From Pseudomonas sp. NFR16 (GTDB lineage Bacteria; Pseudomonadota; Gammaproteobacteria; Pseudomonadales; Pseudomonadaceae): 64,000 nucleotides of DNA. The position numbers and the translations under genes are program-made. The notes beneath the pieces are model-generated. The model was not told the origin of the DNA. It worked only from the letters and a program-made list of their open reading frames with translations, and ran no database searches. The stretch spans positions 1,159,258-1,223,257 of the forward strand of contig NZ_FNYJ01000001.1 of assembly GCF_900108875.1 (NCBI RefSeq), read 5' to 3'. This document shows, piece after piece, positions 56,501 to 64,000 of this stretch (the stretch's first letter is position 1; every line of letters starts with the position of its first letter).

Positions 56501-59500
56501 CGCGCGTACTGCTGTCGAGCGAGGTGATGGTGCGTTCGTTGGTGACGTCGCCTCCGATGGCAGTCACGGTGACGTCGCGACCGGCGATGATGCCGCCCGC
56601 CTTATTGGTGATGTCGTTGCCCACCAGTGCGTCCAGACGGTTTCCCGCCGAGATCAGGCCGCTGTTGACCAGATCCTGTCCCGCAGTGGCGGACAGGTTA
56701 TTCGTGGCTTTGAGGGTGCCGACGTTGTCGAGGTTTTCGCCTGCAATGAGGGTGACGTCTTTACCGGCTATGAGCGCGCCATTGGGGGCCAGACGGCCGT
56801 CCGCCTGGGCCAGGTAGAGCACCGGCACCAACACTTTTTCGCCATTGATTTCGTGCTCTTCGAGCCAGACGATGTCGTGAGTCAAGGCTGCGACCTGCTG
56901 AGAGGTCAGCGATACGCCAACGGCCAGATTCAGCGCGTCCTTGCTGGCGATGGCATTGTTCATCAGGTACTTGAACTGATCCTCATTGGAGGTCTGTCCA
57001 TCGATGAAGGCCTGGCCGGTGCGCGCGGTGATGGCCTGCTGTACGAGGCGTTGTTCGTAGAGGCCGTCGCCGAGGCGCTTCTGCGCAAGGTCAGGGTCGT
57101 AGCCTAACGCCGAGAGCATGTAGTCCGAGCTCATGAACTGCTTGAGGTCGGTGAGCACGGGGTTGGTTTCGATGAGGTATTTGCCGGTGCCGGGTTTGGC
57201 GGCATAGCTCGGCAAGCCCTGAACACGTGTCAATCCTGGCGGGCTATTATCGACATTGACTGTGCTGACGCTGGCGCTCACACCCGCATTCTGACGATCT
57301 GCAACGGTCAGCAACTGCCCCGACGCGGTCGGTGCACTGGCATCAGCGACCAGTACGTCTCGGGATGAGATGTCCGGCAAGGCCTGGTCGCGCTGGGTCG
57401 CGGTAACAGTGGCGGTGCCTAAGCTCCAATTCTGTGTCGAAACGCCGGCCTGTGTACCGCCCTCTGCGCTGAGACGAAACAGCCCGTTCTGCCCGGCTGG
57501 CAGACTGAAACCTGGAAGGCTGGTCGGGTCGACCTGCTGCTGAGCCAGATCAGGGGGCAGCTGTGCGTTCAGTTGAACCACAAGCGTGGTGCCTGTACCG
57601 CTTGCGCGAGTGTCGGCGACTTTATTGGTACCCGCTGCAGACGCGTAGTCTTGGTGGATGACGCTGTTTTGCAAGTCTTTGGTGGCGGTGATGGACACAT
57701 TGCCGGCCGCCTGGATCACTGCACTGCGGCCTGCGCTGCCTGTGCCGTTTTTGGCGACTTCTACGTCGCTGACCAACGCCAGTGAGCTAAGCGCCGCCGG
57801 CAGCTGCAACAGATTGGCCGGATCGTAGTGAGAGGTAGGCGTTGTTCCCCAAGCGTAACCTGCCAGTGTCGCCGGATAAAAATAGCTCCCGACCACTGCT
57901 CCGGTTTCGGCGTCCTTTACTCCGATGTATTTATATTCGGTACGCTCACCCTTTCCTCCTCGTTCGGTATAGATTGCTGCGTACGTGACACCAAGCCTGA
58001 GATCACCATTCCCATTGACGTAGTAAACATTCGGGAAGTCCGGGTTGTTGCGTTGGTTGTAGGCATCAACCGTTGGCATGAAGCGATTAACCGTACCGTC
58101 GGTCACCCTCCCCTGATAATAGGTGCGCGTTCGCTCGACCGTGCCGCTGACAGCCCCCAGGTTCTTGACGTTGTCCGCCTGAATGGAAATATTGCCGCCC
58201 GCACTGACGGTACTTTTACTGTTGAGAAAAGTGCTGCCGGTGAACGTGAAATCGCCCCCGGCGGTCAACAGAGAAGACGCAGTGGTATCGCTGTCCTCCC
58301 CGGCATCAAAGGTCTCCCGGGCGATGTAGTTGACTTCGTAGTGATCGCCGCTGCAATCGATGCACTGCACAGCGATGAAGCCTTTGACCAACGTGCGCCC
58401 GACGGAAAAATTCTGCGTGCCGTCCGAGCCTTCGGTACGGTTTTCGAACGCGGTGGCGTTGATCGAGAATGCCCCACCGCTCTCCATCGAACCGGAGATG
58501 TTCGAAACCTGATTGGCGCGGGCCGTGCCATACCCGCCCACGGTGAGGCTGCGCAGGCTGTAGAAGTCGCCCTTGAGGTTGGTCAGCGTGGCAGTGTTCA
58601 GCTGCATGTCTGCGCCGCTGAAGATCAGCCCCTGGTTGCTTAGCGCAGGTGTGGTCACAGTAAGTGCCTGAGCCGCACCCAGCGTGCCGTAGTTCGCGAG
58701 ACTGCCTGCGTTAACGATCAGGTTGGCGCCTGATGTGATGCGCCCGTAACCTGTGGCTGAACCCGAAATGTTGAGGTCAGTGCGTGCACCACCGGCAATG
58801 CTGGCAGCACTGCCCATGGTCAGCTGACTGGCTGTGAGAGCCAAGGTACCCAGGCTGCTCGCCCGCCCGTTGCCGCTGTAGCCGCCACCCAGGGTGAGGC
58901 TCAGTGCTCCGTCACTGGCGATGACACCCTCGTTGATCCAGTTCCCGCCCGTGCCGACAAACCCGCCCGATGCGAGCAATTGCCCAGTCGCCGTCTGCGT
59001 GAAGCGATTGACGTTGACGTTGAGCGTGCTGGCTTGAATGACGCCGTTGTTCGTCCAACTGTCAGCGTTAAGGGTCAGCGCACCCCGGCTGATGAAACTG
59101 CCCCCGGCGCTCATGATGTTGGCCGTGGAAACACCGAAGTTGCCATTACCCACGTGCAATACAGTGCCGCCGCTGTTAAGCAGACTGCCCACACCGAAGT
59201 TCAAGTCAGTGTTGGCGGTTTCAAGAGCACCGTTGCGGTTGTCCAGCAAGCCGCCAATCTGGAAGTTGGTCGTGCCGCTGGAGCCCAGAGCCCGCAGTTT
59301 TCCGCTCTGGTTGTCGAGGCTGGCAGCGGTGATGTTGAGGGTGCTGTCGCTTTCGATGATGCCCAGGCGGTTGTTCAGGGCGCCGCTCAGGTTCAGGTCG
59401 ATTTGTTGTCCAGCGATCTGGCCGTCGTTGTCGCCGCTGTTGTCGAAATTGTTGCCGGTGACGTTGATTTTTTGCCTGGCGTACAGGCCGCCGTTGCGGT

Positions 59501-62500
59501 TGTCGAAGTTTCCGCTGCCGGTGTCGATCAGCGCGTCGCCGCTTTGCGCCGAAATGCGCCCACCGTAGTTGTCGATGCCGGCAAGTGCGCGAATGTCGAG
59601 GCGTTGCGCCTGAGTGATGCCGCCCTGACGATCGAGGTCGTAGCCGTTTTTCAGCACGCCGCTGATGCGCGCGGTGAAGGCATTTTGCAGGCTGGAAAGC
59701 ACGCCGCCCCGGTTGTCGACGTTGTTGGCGGTGAGGTTGAGGTCGCCGCCTTGGGCGATGATCTTGCCGGCCTGGCTGTCGATGTCGCCACTGACGGTCA
59801 GGTTCAATGCGCCTTGGCTTTGCAGCGTCCCCTGGCTGTTGGCGAGGCTCGCGGCCTGTAGCGTGAGACCGGCATTCTTGCTGTAGATCAGGCCGTCGTT
59901 GGCGTTCTGGATCGCGCCACTGGCGGTCAGCAACAGTGAATCATTGGCAGCAACGGTGCCGCGATTGCTGTTGTCCAGCCCGCCGGTGAACAGGGTCATC
60001 GCCTGTTGGCTGGCGAGTTGGCCGCCCTGGTTGTTGATCTGCGCGGCGCGGCTGATCAGCAGGTCGCCCGCGCTGGCGAACTTGCCGCTGGAGTTGGTCA
60101 GGCTGCCGAGCAGATCGAGCGTGATCCCCGCGTTGCTGGCGATGCTGCCGGCGCTGTTGTCCAGATCGGTGCCGGTGAAACTCAGCGCTTGTTGCGCGTT
60201 GATGGTGCCGGCCGCGTTGCCGAGTTGCGCAGCGTTAACACTCAAGGCGGCGCCGCTGTCGATCAGGCCGTCCTGGCCATTGTCCAGCAGGCCGCTGACG
60301 GTGTAAGTCTGCCCTGCTCCGCTGGACAGAATCCCGCCCCGGTTATCGACGCTGGCCGCGCTGATGTCGAGTGTCTTCTGGCTGACCAGCGCGCCGTTGC
60401 CCGCATTGAGCAAGGTGCTTGTAAGGTCGATACCGACGCTGCCATTGCGGCTCGACAGCGTACCGCCGTTGCGGTTGTCGAGGCTGCCGCCGCTGACGCT
60501 GAGCCCTTCCCAGCCGGAGATCAGACCAAGCTGGTTGAGCAGCGATTCGGCGTTGAGGGTGAGTTGCTGGTTGCTGATCAGCTTGCCGCTGCTGTTGTCC
60601 AGCGTGCGCCCTGTGAGGCTGAAGCGCTGGCTGCTGGAGATTTCGCCAACCGCGTTTTTCAGGTCACGCAGATGGCTGATGACCAGCGGATTCTGGGTGG
60701 TGATCAGGCCGTTGCTGTTGTCGAGGTCAGCACCGTTCAGGTCGAGGTTCAGCGCAGTGGCGCCCAGCAGTGTGCCACCGACGTTGTTGATGCCGGTCGC
60801 TTGCAGGTTCAAAGTCTGTGCAGCGTTGATCAGGCCGTCATTGCCGTTGTTCAACAGGCCGTCGACATCAAGGGTCAAGTCGCCACGACTGGTCAGGGTG
60901 CCTGCGCTGTTGTCCAGCGTGCCGCTGCGCGCATTGAGGCTGGCAGCGGCGATCATGCCTTTGACGTTGGTCAGCGCCTGTGCGACGCGCACGATCAGCG
61001 CCTGGTTGCTCAGCAATTTGCCGTCGCTGTTGTCGAGGCTATCGGCGTTGAACTCGAAACCCAGAGTGCTGGAGATTTCGCCGTTCTGGTTGTTCACGCC
61101 TGCGAGGTTTTTCAGCAGCAAGGCGCCGGGGGCGTTGATCAGGCCGCTCTGGTTGTTGAGCTGACCTTGGTTCATATCCAGGGTCAGGCTGGCGTTGCTG
61201 AACAGCGTGCCGCCTTGCTGATCGAGCCCGCTGACGCTGGCCATCAACGCCTTGTTGCTGCCGATGCTGCCACCGGTACTGTTGGTGAGGTGTGCAGCGC
61301 TCAGCTCAAGGGTGTCGGCGCTGGTCACACGCCCGTTGTGGCTGTTATCGAAATCACCGGTATGAATCGACACCGCGCCCTTGCCGCTGATGCTGCCGTT
61401 TTGCGAGTTGTCCAGGCTGGCGCTGTTGAGGGTCAGGCTGCCATCGGTGATCAGCTTGCCGCCTTGGCTGCTGACGGCGCCGGAGCTGTCGATGCTTAAT
61501 GCCCCGGCACTGGACAGACTCCCGCCGTCGTTGGTCAGCGAGCCGCTGCGAACACTGAGCCTTCCTTCGCTGCTGAGCAGGCCAAGGTTGTTCAGAACAT
61601 CACCGCTCAGGCCCAGATCGACGTTTTGCAGGCTGAACAGGCTACCGCCGCTATTGTCCAGGCGGGCGCCGGTCAGGCTCAGGCCGGTCTTGCCAGTCAA
61701 TACGCCGTTATTGCGGTTGGCGAGTCGGTCGACCGCCAAAGTCAGGTTTTTCTGGCTGTCCACCCGCCCCGCATCGCTGTTGTCGAGCTGCTGCGCCGTC
61801 ACGCTGATCGTGTCGTGGCTGGATACCTCACCACCCCGGTTGTCGATGTTGGCGACGTTCAACGTCAGCAGGCCGTCGGCGCTGAGCAGACCGTTGTGGC
61901 TGTTGTCGAGCTGGGTGCCAGTCAGGCTCAGGCTTCCCAGCGCGATGAACTGACCGCCCTGTTGCTGCAGGCCGCCGATGTTGGCGACGAGGTCTTGTTT
62001 GCTGGCGATCTGTCCGAGGCTGTTGTCGACGTTCGCGGCGTTCAGCATGAGCTTGCCATCGGCAATCAGCGTGGCGTTGTGGTTGATCAGAGTGTCGTCG
62101 ACGCTGAGGGTCATCTCGCCCCGGCTGCTCAGCAGGCCGTCGGTGTTGTCGAGGCTCCCCACGCGAGCATCGATGGCCGCGGCGGAAATCGCGCCGTTGA
62201 CGTTGGCCAGGGCGTGGGCGACGCGCACCATCAAACTCTGATCGCTCAGCAGCTTGCCGTTGCTGTTGTCGAGGCTGTCGGCGTTGAATTCAAACCCAAG
62301 GGCACTGGAGATTTCACCGTTCTGGTTGTTCACGCCCGCAAGGTTTTTCAGCAGCAAGGCGCCCGGCGCGTTGATCAGGCCATTCTGATTGTTGAGCTGG
62401 CCGTGGTTGAGGTCGAGGGTCAGCGTGCCGTTACTGAAGAGTTCGCCCGCTTGTTGATCGAGACCGGTGACGCTGGCTGTCACAGCCTTGGCGGCGGCAA

Positions 62501-64000
62501 TGCGACCGCCGTCCTGGTTAGTGACCTGCGCTGCGTTGAGGATCAGGCTGTCGGCGCTGGAGAGCTGGCCGTTGTGACTGTTGTCGAAAGCACCGGTGCT
62601 GACGACCGTCGCACCCTTGCCGGACATCGCGCCCTGATTGCGGTTGTCCAGGCTGGCACTGGTCAGCGCCAATGTGCCGTCGGTGCTGATCGAACCCTGC
62701 TGATTACTCACCGCACCCTGGGTGACGACTGATAAGGCACCGGCACTGGACACCTTGCCAGCGGCGTTGGTCAGCGTCTGGGCGGTGACGTTGAGCGTGC
62801 CTTCGCTACTGAGCAGGCCACTGCCGTTGTCGAGGTCACCGCTGAGGTTGACGGTGAGATCGGTCTGACCGGACAGCGTACCGCTGCTGTTATTCAGCAG
62901 CCCGCCGTCGAGGCGCAATGCGCTGCCCGCGTAGATCAGACCGTTATCCTGATTGAAGACGTTGGCGATGTTCAGGCCCATCGTGCCGCCAGCCAGCACT
63001 TTGCCGACGCGGCTGTTGTTCAGCTGGCTTGCCGTGATGCGCACATCGGCGCTGCTGGAAAGCTCGCCGCCGCGGTTGTCGATGTCGGAAACATCGAGGC
63101 TCAGCGCTTTTGTCGAACCCACCAGGCCGCCCGTGCGGTTGTCAAGCTGGCTGCCCTTGAGGGTCAGATTGCCTTGGGCGACCACTTCGCCTTTCTGGTT
63201 GTTCACCGTGTTGATTGTGGCGTTGAGGTCGCGTTTGCTGGAGATGCGGCCGTTGCTGTTGAGCGCCACCTCGGCGTTGAGCAGCCCTGCCCCGCCTGCG
63301 CTGATCAAACCGCTCTGGTTGTTCAGTGTGCCTTGAACGTTCAGGGCCAGATTGCCCCCGGCGGTGATCTGCCGACCGCTGTTGTCGAGGCTTTGGCTGG
63401 TCTTGGCGCTCAGGTCACGACTGGCAATCACCGTTCCGTTGTTGCGCAGGTTCTGCGCGCTCAGCGCCACGTCACCCCTCGCATTGCGGCTGTCGTCGGC
63501 ATTCACCCCCGCTTCAACGATCGCGTTGTTGGTCAGCTGGCCGTTGCTGCTCAGGTTGATGCGATCGCGCGCGGCGATGTTCTGCTGGATGTTCAGGGCG
63601 TCGCGGGTCTGCAGGTCGACGCTGTTGCCGTACATCGCGCCCTGCACGTCGGCGCTGGCCGCCTTGACATTGACCGCGCCGTTGGCGGCGACTTGCGCCA
63701 TGATCAGTTGGCCGTTGGCGTCGATCTGGATGTCGCCTGCGCTGGCGGCGAGGTTGCCGGCGAGTTTCACACCGACGCCGGCTTCGGTGCCCACCAGTCG
63801 AATTGCGCCAGCGTACATGCCGCCCAGCGCCGAGCTGTCGATGGCCAGTTGCGGCTTTGCGCTGCCGTCGTCCGCCAGCGCGGTGGCGTTGAGGGTCTGG
63901 GCGTCGACGTCGTTGCGACCGGTGACGATGTTGAGCTTCTTGGCGTGCAGCTCGGCGTTGATTTTCGCGCTGCGGGTGATGATGTTGAACTGGTCGACGT
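53538..64000 (-). CDS. cdiA: CdiA/FhaB-type contact-dependent inhibition exoprotein (partial, N-terminus beyond window)
   Basis: More than 3,480 codons in the window; open to the window end, where it still encodes the TPS secretion domain (FNIITRSAKINAELHAKKLN). Next come filamentous-hemagglutinin repeats of about 20 residues (LDNRGG, LSSAG types) to about 59 kb. A Cys-containing insert (QCIDCSGDHYEVNY, about 58.4 kb) follows, then hemagglutinin repeats of the second type and a DUF637-like region (about 54.6-55.5 kb). The EndoU nuclease tip (53540-53880) contains LSPEAKQHILYGE, GGHMWPG and KWYAQTGTGGIYT. CdiB should lie upstream, outside the window. Delivers the toxin by contact. Confidence 0.93.
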   Translation of the reverse strand, partial: VDQFNIITRSAKINAELHAKKLNIVTGRNDVDAQTLNATALADDGSAKPQLAIDSSALGGMYAGAIRLVGTEAGVGVKLAGNLAASAGDIQIDANGQLIMAQVAANGAVNVKAASADVQGAMYGNSVDLQTRDALNIQQNIAARDRINLSSNGQLTNNAIVEAGVNADDSRNARGDVALSAQNLRNNGTVIASRDLSAKTSQSLDNSGRQITAGGNLALNVQGTLNNQSGLISAGGAGLLNAEVALNSNGRISSKRDLNATINTVNNQKGEVVAQGNLTLKGSQLDNRTGGLVGSTKALSLDVSDIDNRGGELSSSADVRITASQLNNSRVGKVLAGGTMGLNIANVFNQDNGLIYAGSALRLDGGLLNNSSGTLSGQTDLTVNLSGDLDNGSGLLSSEGTLNVTAQTLTNAAGKVSSAGALSVVTQGAVSNQQGSISTDGTLALTSASLDNRNQGAMSGKGATVVSTGAFDNSHNGQLSSADSLILNAAQVTNQDGGRIAAAKAVTASVTGLDQQAGELFSNGTLTLDLNHGQLNNQNGLINAPGALLLKNLAGVNNQNGEISSALGFEFNADSLDNSNGKLLSDQSLMVRVAHALANVNGAISAAAIDARVGSLDNTDGLLSSRGEMTLSVDDTLINHNATLIADGKLMLNAANVDNSLGQIASKQDLVANIGGLQQQGGQFIALGSLSLTGTQLDNSHNGLLSADGLLTLNVANIDNRGGEVSSHDTISVTAQQLDNSDAGRVDSQKNLTLAVDRLANRNNGVLTGKTGLSLTGARLDNSGGSLFSLQNVDLGLSGDVLNNLGLLSSEGRLSVRSGSLTNDGGSLSSAGALSIDSSGAVSSQGGKLITDGSLTLNSASLDNSQNGSISGKGAVSIHTGDFDNSHNGRVTSADTLELSAAHLTNSTGGSIGSNKALMASVSGLDQQGGTLFSNASLTLDMNQGQLNNQSGLINAPGALLLKNLAGVNNQNGEISSTLGFEFNADSLDNSDGKLLSNQALIVRVAQALTNVKGMIAAASLNARSGTLDNSAGTLTSRGDLTLDVDGLLNNGNDGLINAAQTLNLQATGINNVGGTLLGATALNLDLNGADLDNSNGLITTQNPLVISHLRDLKNAVGEISSSQRFSLTGRTLDNSSGKLISNQQLTLNAESLLNQLGLISGWEGLSVSGGSLDNRNGGTLSSRNGSVGIDLTSTLLNAGNGALVSQKTLDISAASVDNRGGILSSGAGQTYTVSGLLDNGQDGLIDSGAALSVNAAQLGNAAGTINAQQALSFTGTDLDNSAGSIASNAGITLDLLGSLTNSSGKFASAGDLLISRAAQINNQGGQLASQQAMTLFTGGLDNSNRGTVAANDSLLLTASGAIQNANDGLIYSKNAGLTLQAASLANSQGTLQSQGALNLTVSGDIDSQAGKIIAQGGDLNLTANNVDNRGGVLSSLQNAFTARISGVLKNGYDLDRQGGITQAQRLDIRALAGIDNYGGRISAQSGDALIDTGSGNFDNRNGGLYARQKINVTGNNFDNSGDNDGQIAGQQIDLNLSGALNNRLGIIESDSTLNITAASLDNQSGKLRALGSSGTTNFQIGGLLDNRNGALETANTDLNFGVGSLLNSGGTVLHVGNGNFGVSTANIMSAGGSFISRGALTLNADSWTNNGVIQASTLNVNVNRFTQTATGQLLASGGFVGTGGNWINEGVIASDGALSLTLGGGYSGNGRASSLGTLALTASQLTMGSAASIAGGARTDLNISGSATGYGRITSGANLIVNAGSLANYGTLGAAQALTVTTPALSNQGLIFSGADMQLNTATLTNLKGDFYSLRSLTVGGYGTARANQVSNISGSMESGGAFSINATAFENRTEGSDGTQNFSVGRTLVKGFIAVQCIDCSGDHYEVNYIARETFDAGEDSDTTASSLLTAGGDFTFTGSTFLNSKSTVSAGGNISIQADNVKNLGAVSGTVERTRTYYQGRVTDGTVNRFMPTVDAYNQRNNPDFPNVYYVNGNGDLRLGVTYAAIYTERGGKGERTEYKYIGVKDAETGAVVGSYFYPATLAGYAWGTTPTSHYDPANLLQLPAALSSLALVSDVEVAKNGTGSAGRSAVIQAAGNVSITATKDLQNSVIHQDYASAAGTNKVADTRASGTGTTLVVQLNAQLPPDLAQQQVDPTSLPGFSLPAGQNGLFRLSAEGGTQAGVSTQNWSLGTATVTATQRDQALPDISSRDVLVADASAPTASGQLLTVADRQNAGVSASVSTVNVDNSPPGLTRVQGLPSYAAKPGTGKYLIETNPVLTDLKQFMSSDYMLSALGYDPDLAQKRLGDGLYEQRLVQQAITARTGQAFIDGQTSNEDQFKYLMNNAIASKDALNLAVGVSLTSQQVAALTHDIVWLEEHEINGEKVLVPVLYLAQADGRLAPNGALIAGKDVTLIAGENLDNVGTLKATNNLSATAGQDLVNSGLISAGNRLDALVGNDITNKAGGIIAGRDVTVTAIGGDVTNERTITSLDSSTRGRLHKDYADSAARIEAANDLSVSAGRDINNIGSALQSGRDLALSAGRDVNTVSSQLADSLVLNRKHTSSDVTQISATVGAGRDLSVQAGRDVNAIATQIDAKRDIAIAATENVTIASAANEDHFLSKSKKLTIQEDHVHQVSTEINAGGSVALSAGQNLAVISSRITAGDEAYLVAGDKLDIFAAQDSDYSLYNKKSKGSFGRKKTKRDEVTHVTNIGSEITSGGNMMLVSGGDQHYQVARLESGKDLTVDSGGAITFEGVKDLHQESHEKSNSSLAWTSMSGKGRTDETLRQSELIAKGNLAIKAVDGLHIDVKRVNQQTVSEAIDAMVTASPDLAWLKDAEKRGDVDWRMVKEIHQSFKYSHSGLGAGAQLALAILLAAFTGGAGAGLIGATAGTFSAGLANAVVVSLEVSTANSAISNKGNLGAVVKDTFSKGSLQSAAVSGLTAGFINYASSNWFGASMDSATGKITGPSVVPSLMDPAALARFSAIQLAGGAVNGALNEALGTGTFKDSMMGGVFTVLQATAFNGVGDIGKKFDLPESGAYKIALHAVVGGLLSEVMGGDFKTGAAAAGANEALIEYLDKSEFLKGADATDHDRMVNAASKLVGLFAAAAVGGDISKGSEIAGNAQSYNRQLHTFEKKMLAAEAAKLDEQGKSNSGISWEALLNLEAGADIDATAAAQLKAILDTGADVNPEKQHLLDDMAVAEGVVTQLKNQKIQLTWSDGTPIVAKGDAVYAFSATAAQYKDSTLFNSKLGNATSGDDVGSIPVGWVNQFGPAAALQHQNEIGSIGTSNWQNQNAYQQMTTILGGGIVPLLSEKDILLMAATSLGGSAAKGIMAYMAERRAAGLVGEGADDILTAGSKGLEKDYVDILSPEAKQHILYGEKPGSGGHMWPGQEGKTVFPESWSGDKIVDAIGDITTSPSTKWYAQTGTGGIYTAKGDAAKWVAYESRDGVRMRVIYQPAIGKVVTAFPDDAPIPPYKPIR
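55550..56237 (-). repeat. Direct repeat, copy in main cdiA
   Basis: Partner of 50030-50717, same orientation and 5,520-base offset, encoding the hemagglutinin-repeat end just before the variable C-terminal part. Recombination between the copies would exchange the EndoU tip for the Ntox50-like tip and delete what lies between. Confidence 0.9.
60870..62830 (-). repeat. Segmental duplication inside the cdiA repeat region
   Basis: Two long segments about 1.24 kb apart (roughly 62115-62830 and 60870-61590) encode the same series of repeat motifs. The core at 62203-62420 is near-identical to that at 60961-61178, both encoding INAPGALLLKNLAGVNNQNG followed by a GFEFNADSLDNS segment. It indicates unequal crossing-over within the filament repeats. 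Confidence 0.8.

Noticed and set aside
60006..61499. Long plus-strand open frame within cdiA
   Set aside because: Antisense of the repetitive hemagglutinin coding region; the repeats keep several frames open.
53540..63800. Repeat array that might be taken as CRISPR or a satellite
   Set aside because: The repeats are protein-coding (about 20-residue hemagglutinin repeats), degenerate and without constant spacers.

Overview
The window is a stretch of a Pseudomonas chromosome. The genus call rests on gene content and order: ahpC-ahpF, gor, galU, zwf-gnd, a glgA-treZ-malQ-treY-DUF2934-glgX operon, TerC-CBS, tam and several small Pseudomonas-type proteins, all with high-GC codon use. A P. syringae/P. 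fluorescens-type lineage is likely, but species cannot be set from sequence reading alone. No rRNA, tRNA or CRISPR array was seen.

Layout. 1-6.0 kb: peroxide defence (ahpF partial, ahpC), an orphan hybrid histidine kinase, glutathione reductase and galU. 6.2-8.8 kb: small conserved proteins, two small lipoproteins, a DUF1883 protein and an AlkB-type dealkylase. 8.8-14.0 kb (minus): a GH15 hydrolase, a HAD phosphatase and the pentose-phosphate entry enzymes zwf-gnd. 14.3-19.0 kb: a coiled-coil micro-protein, a CptA-type phosphoethanolamine transferase, a TerC-CBS membrane protein preceded by a candidate leader ORF, and a GNAT acetyltransferase. 19.6-30.8 kb (plus): a glycogen/trehalose operon. 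GlgA makes alpha-glucan, TreY and TreZ convert it to trehalose, and GlgX and MalQ debranch and rearrange maltodextrins. 30.9-38.0 kb: a soluble chemoreceptor, a beta-replacing/eliminating PLP dehydratase, small proteins, a TSUP exporter, trans-aconitate methyltransferase and an unusual GH3 protein. 38.4-47.0 kb: a lipoprotein, a PfpI-type amidotransferase-fold protein, a GT2, MntH, a copper set (PCu(A)C, SCO, DUF2946), an overlapping acyl-CoA-dehydrogenase/PIG-L/methyltransferase trio and a second GNAT.

The most interesting region is 47.2-64 kb, all minus strand except an IS5 remnant. It is a contact-dependent inhibition (CDI) type two-partner-secretion locus. A giant CdiA/FhaB exoprotein, whose N-terminus lies beyond the window, ends in an EndoU nuclease toxin and is followed by a MafI-like immunity gene. 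Downstream lies a record of toxin exchange. It holds a frameshifted IS5-family transposase remnant, a barstar-like immunity gene, the 3' tail of an unidentified toxin with a small membrane protein, and a lipoprotein. It then holds a 5'-truncated second cdiA-CT carrying an Ntox50-like toxin, with its own overlapping immunity gene. Last come a standalone deaminase-fold toxin that has lost one zinc cysteine and an unrecognised small ORF. About 690 bp of near-identical DNA is shared between the main and orphan cdiA, in direct orientation 5,520 bp apart. It is the obvious substrate for recombination that would swap the toxin tip.
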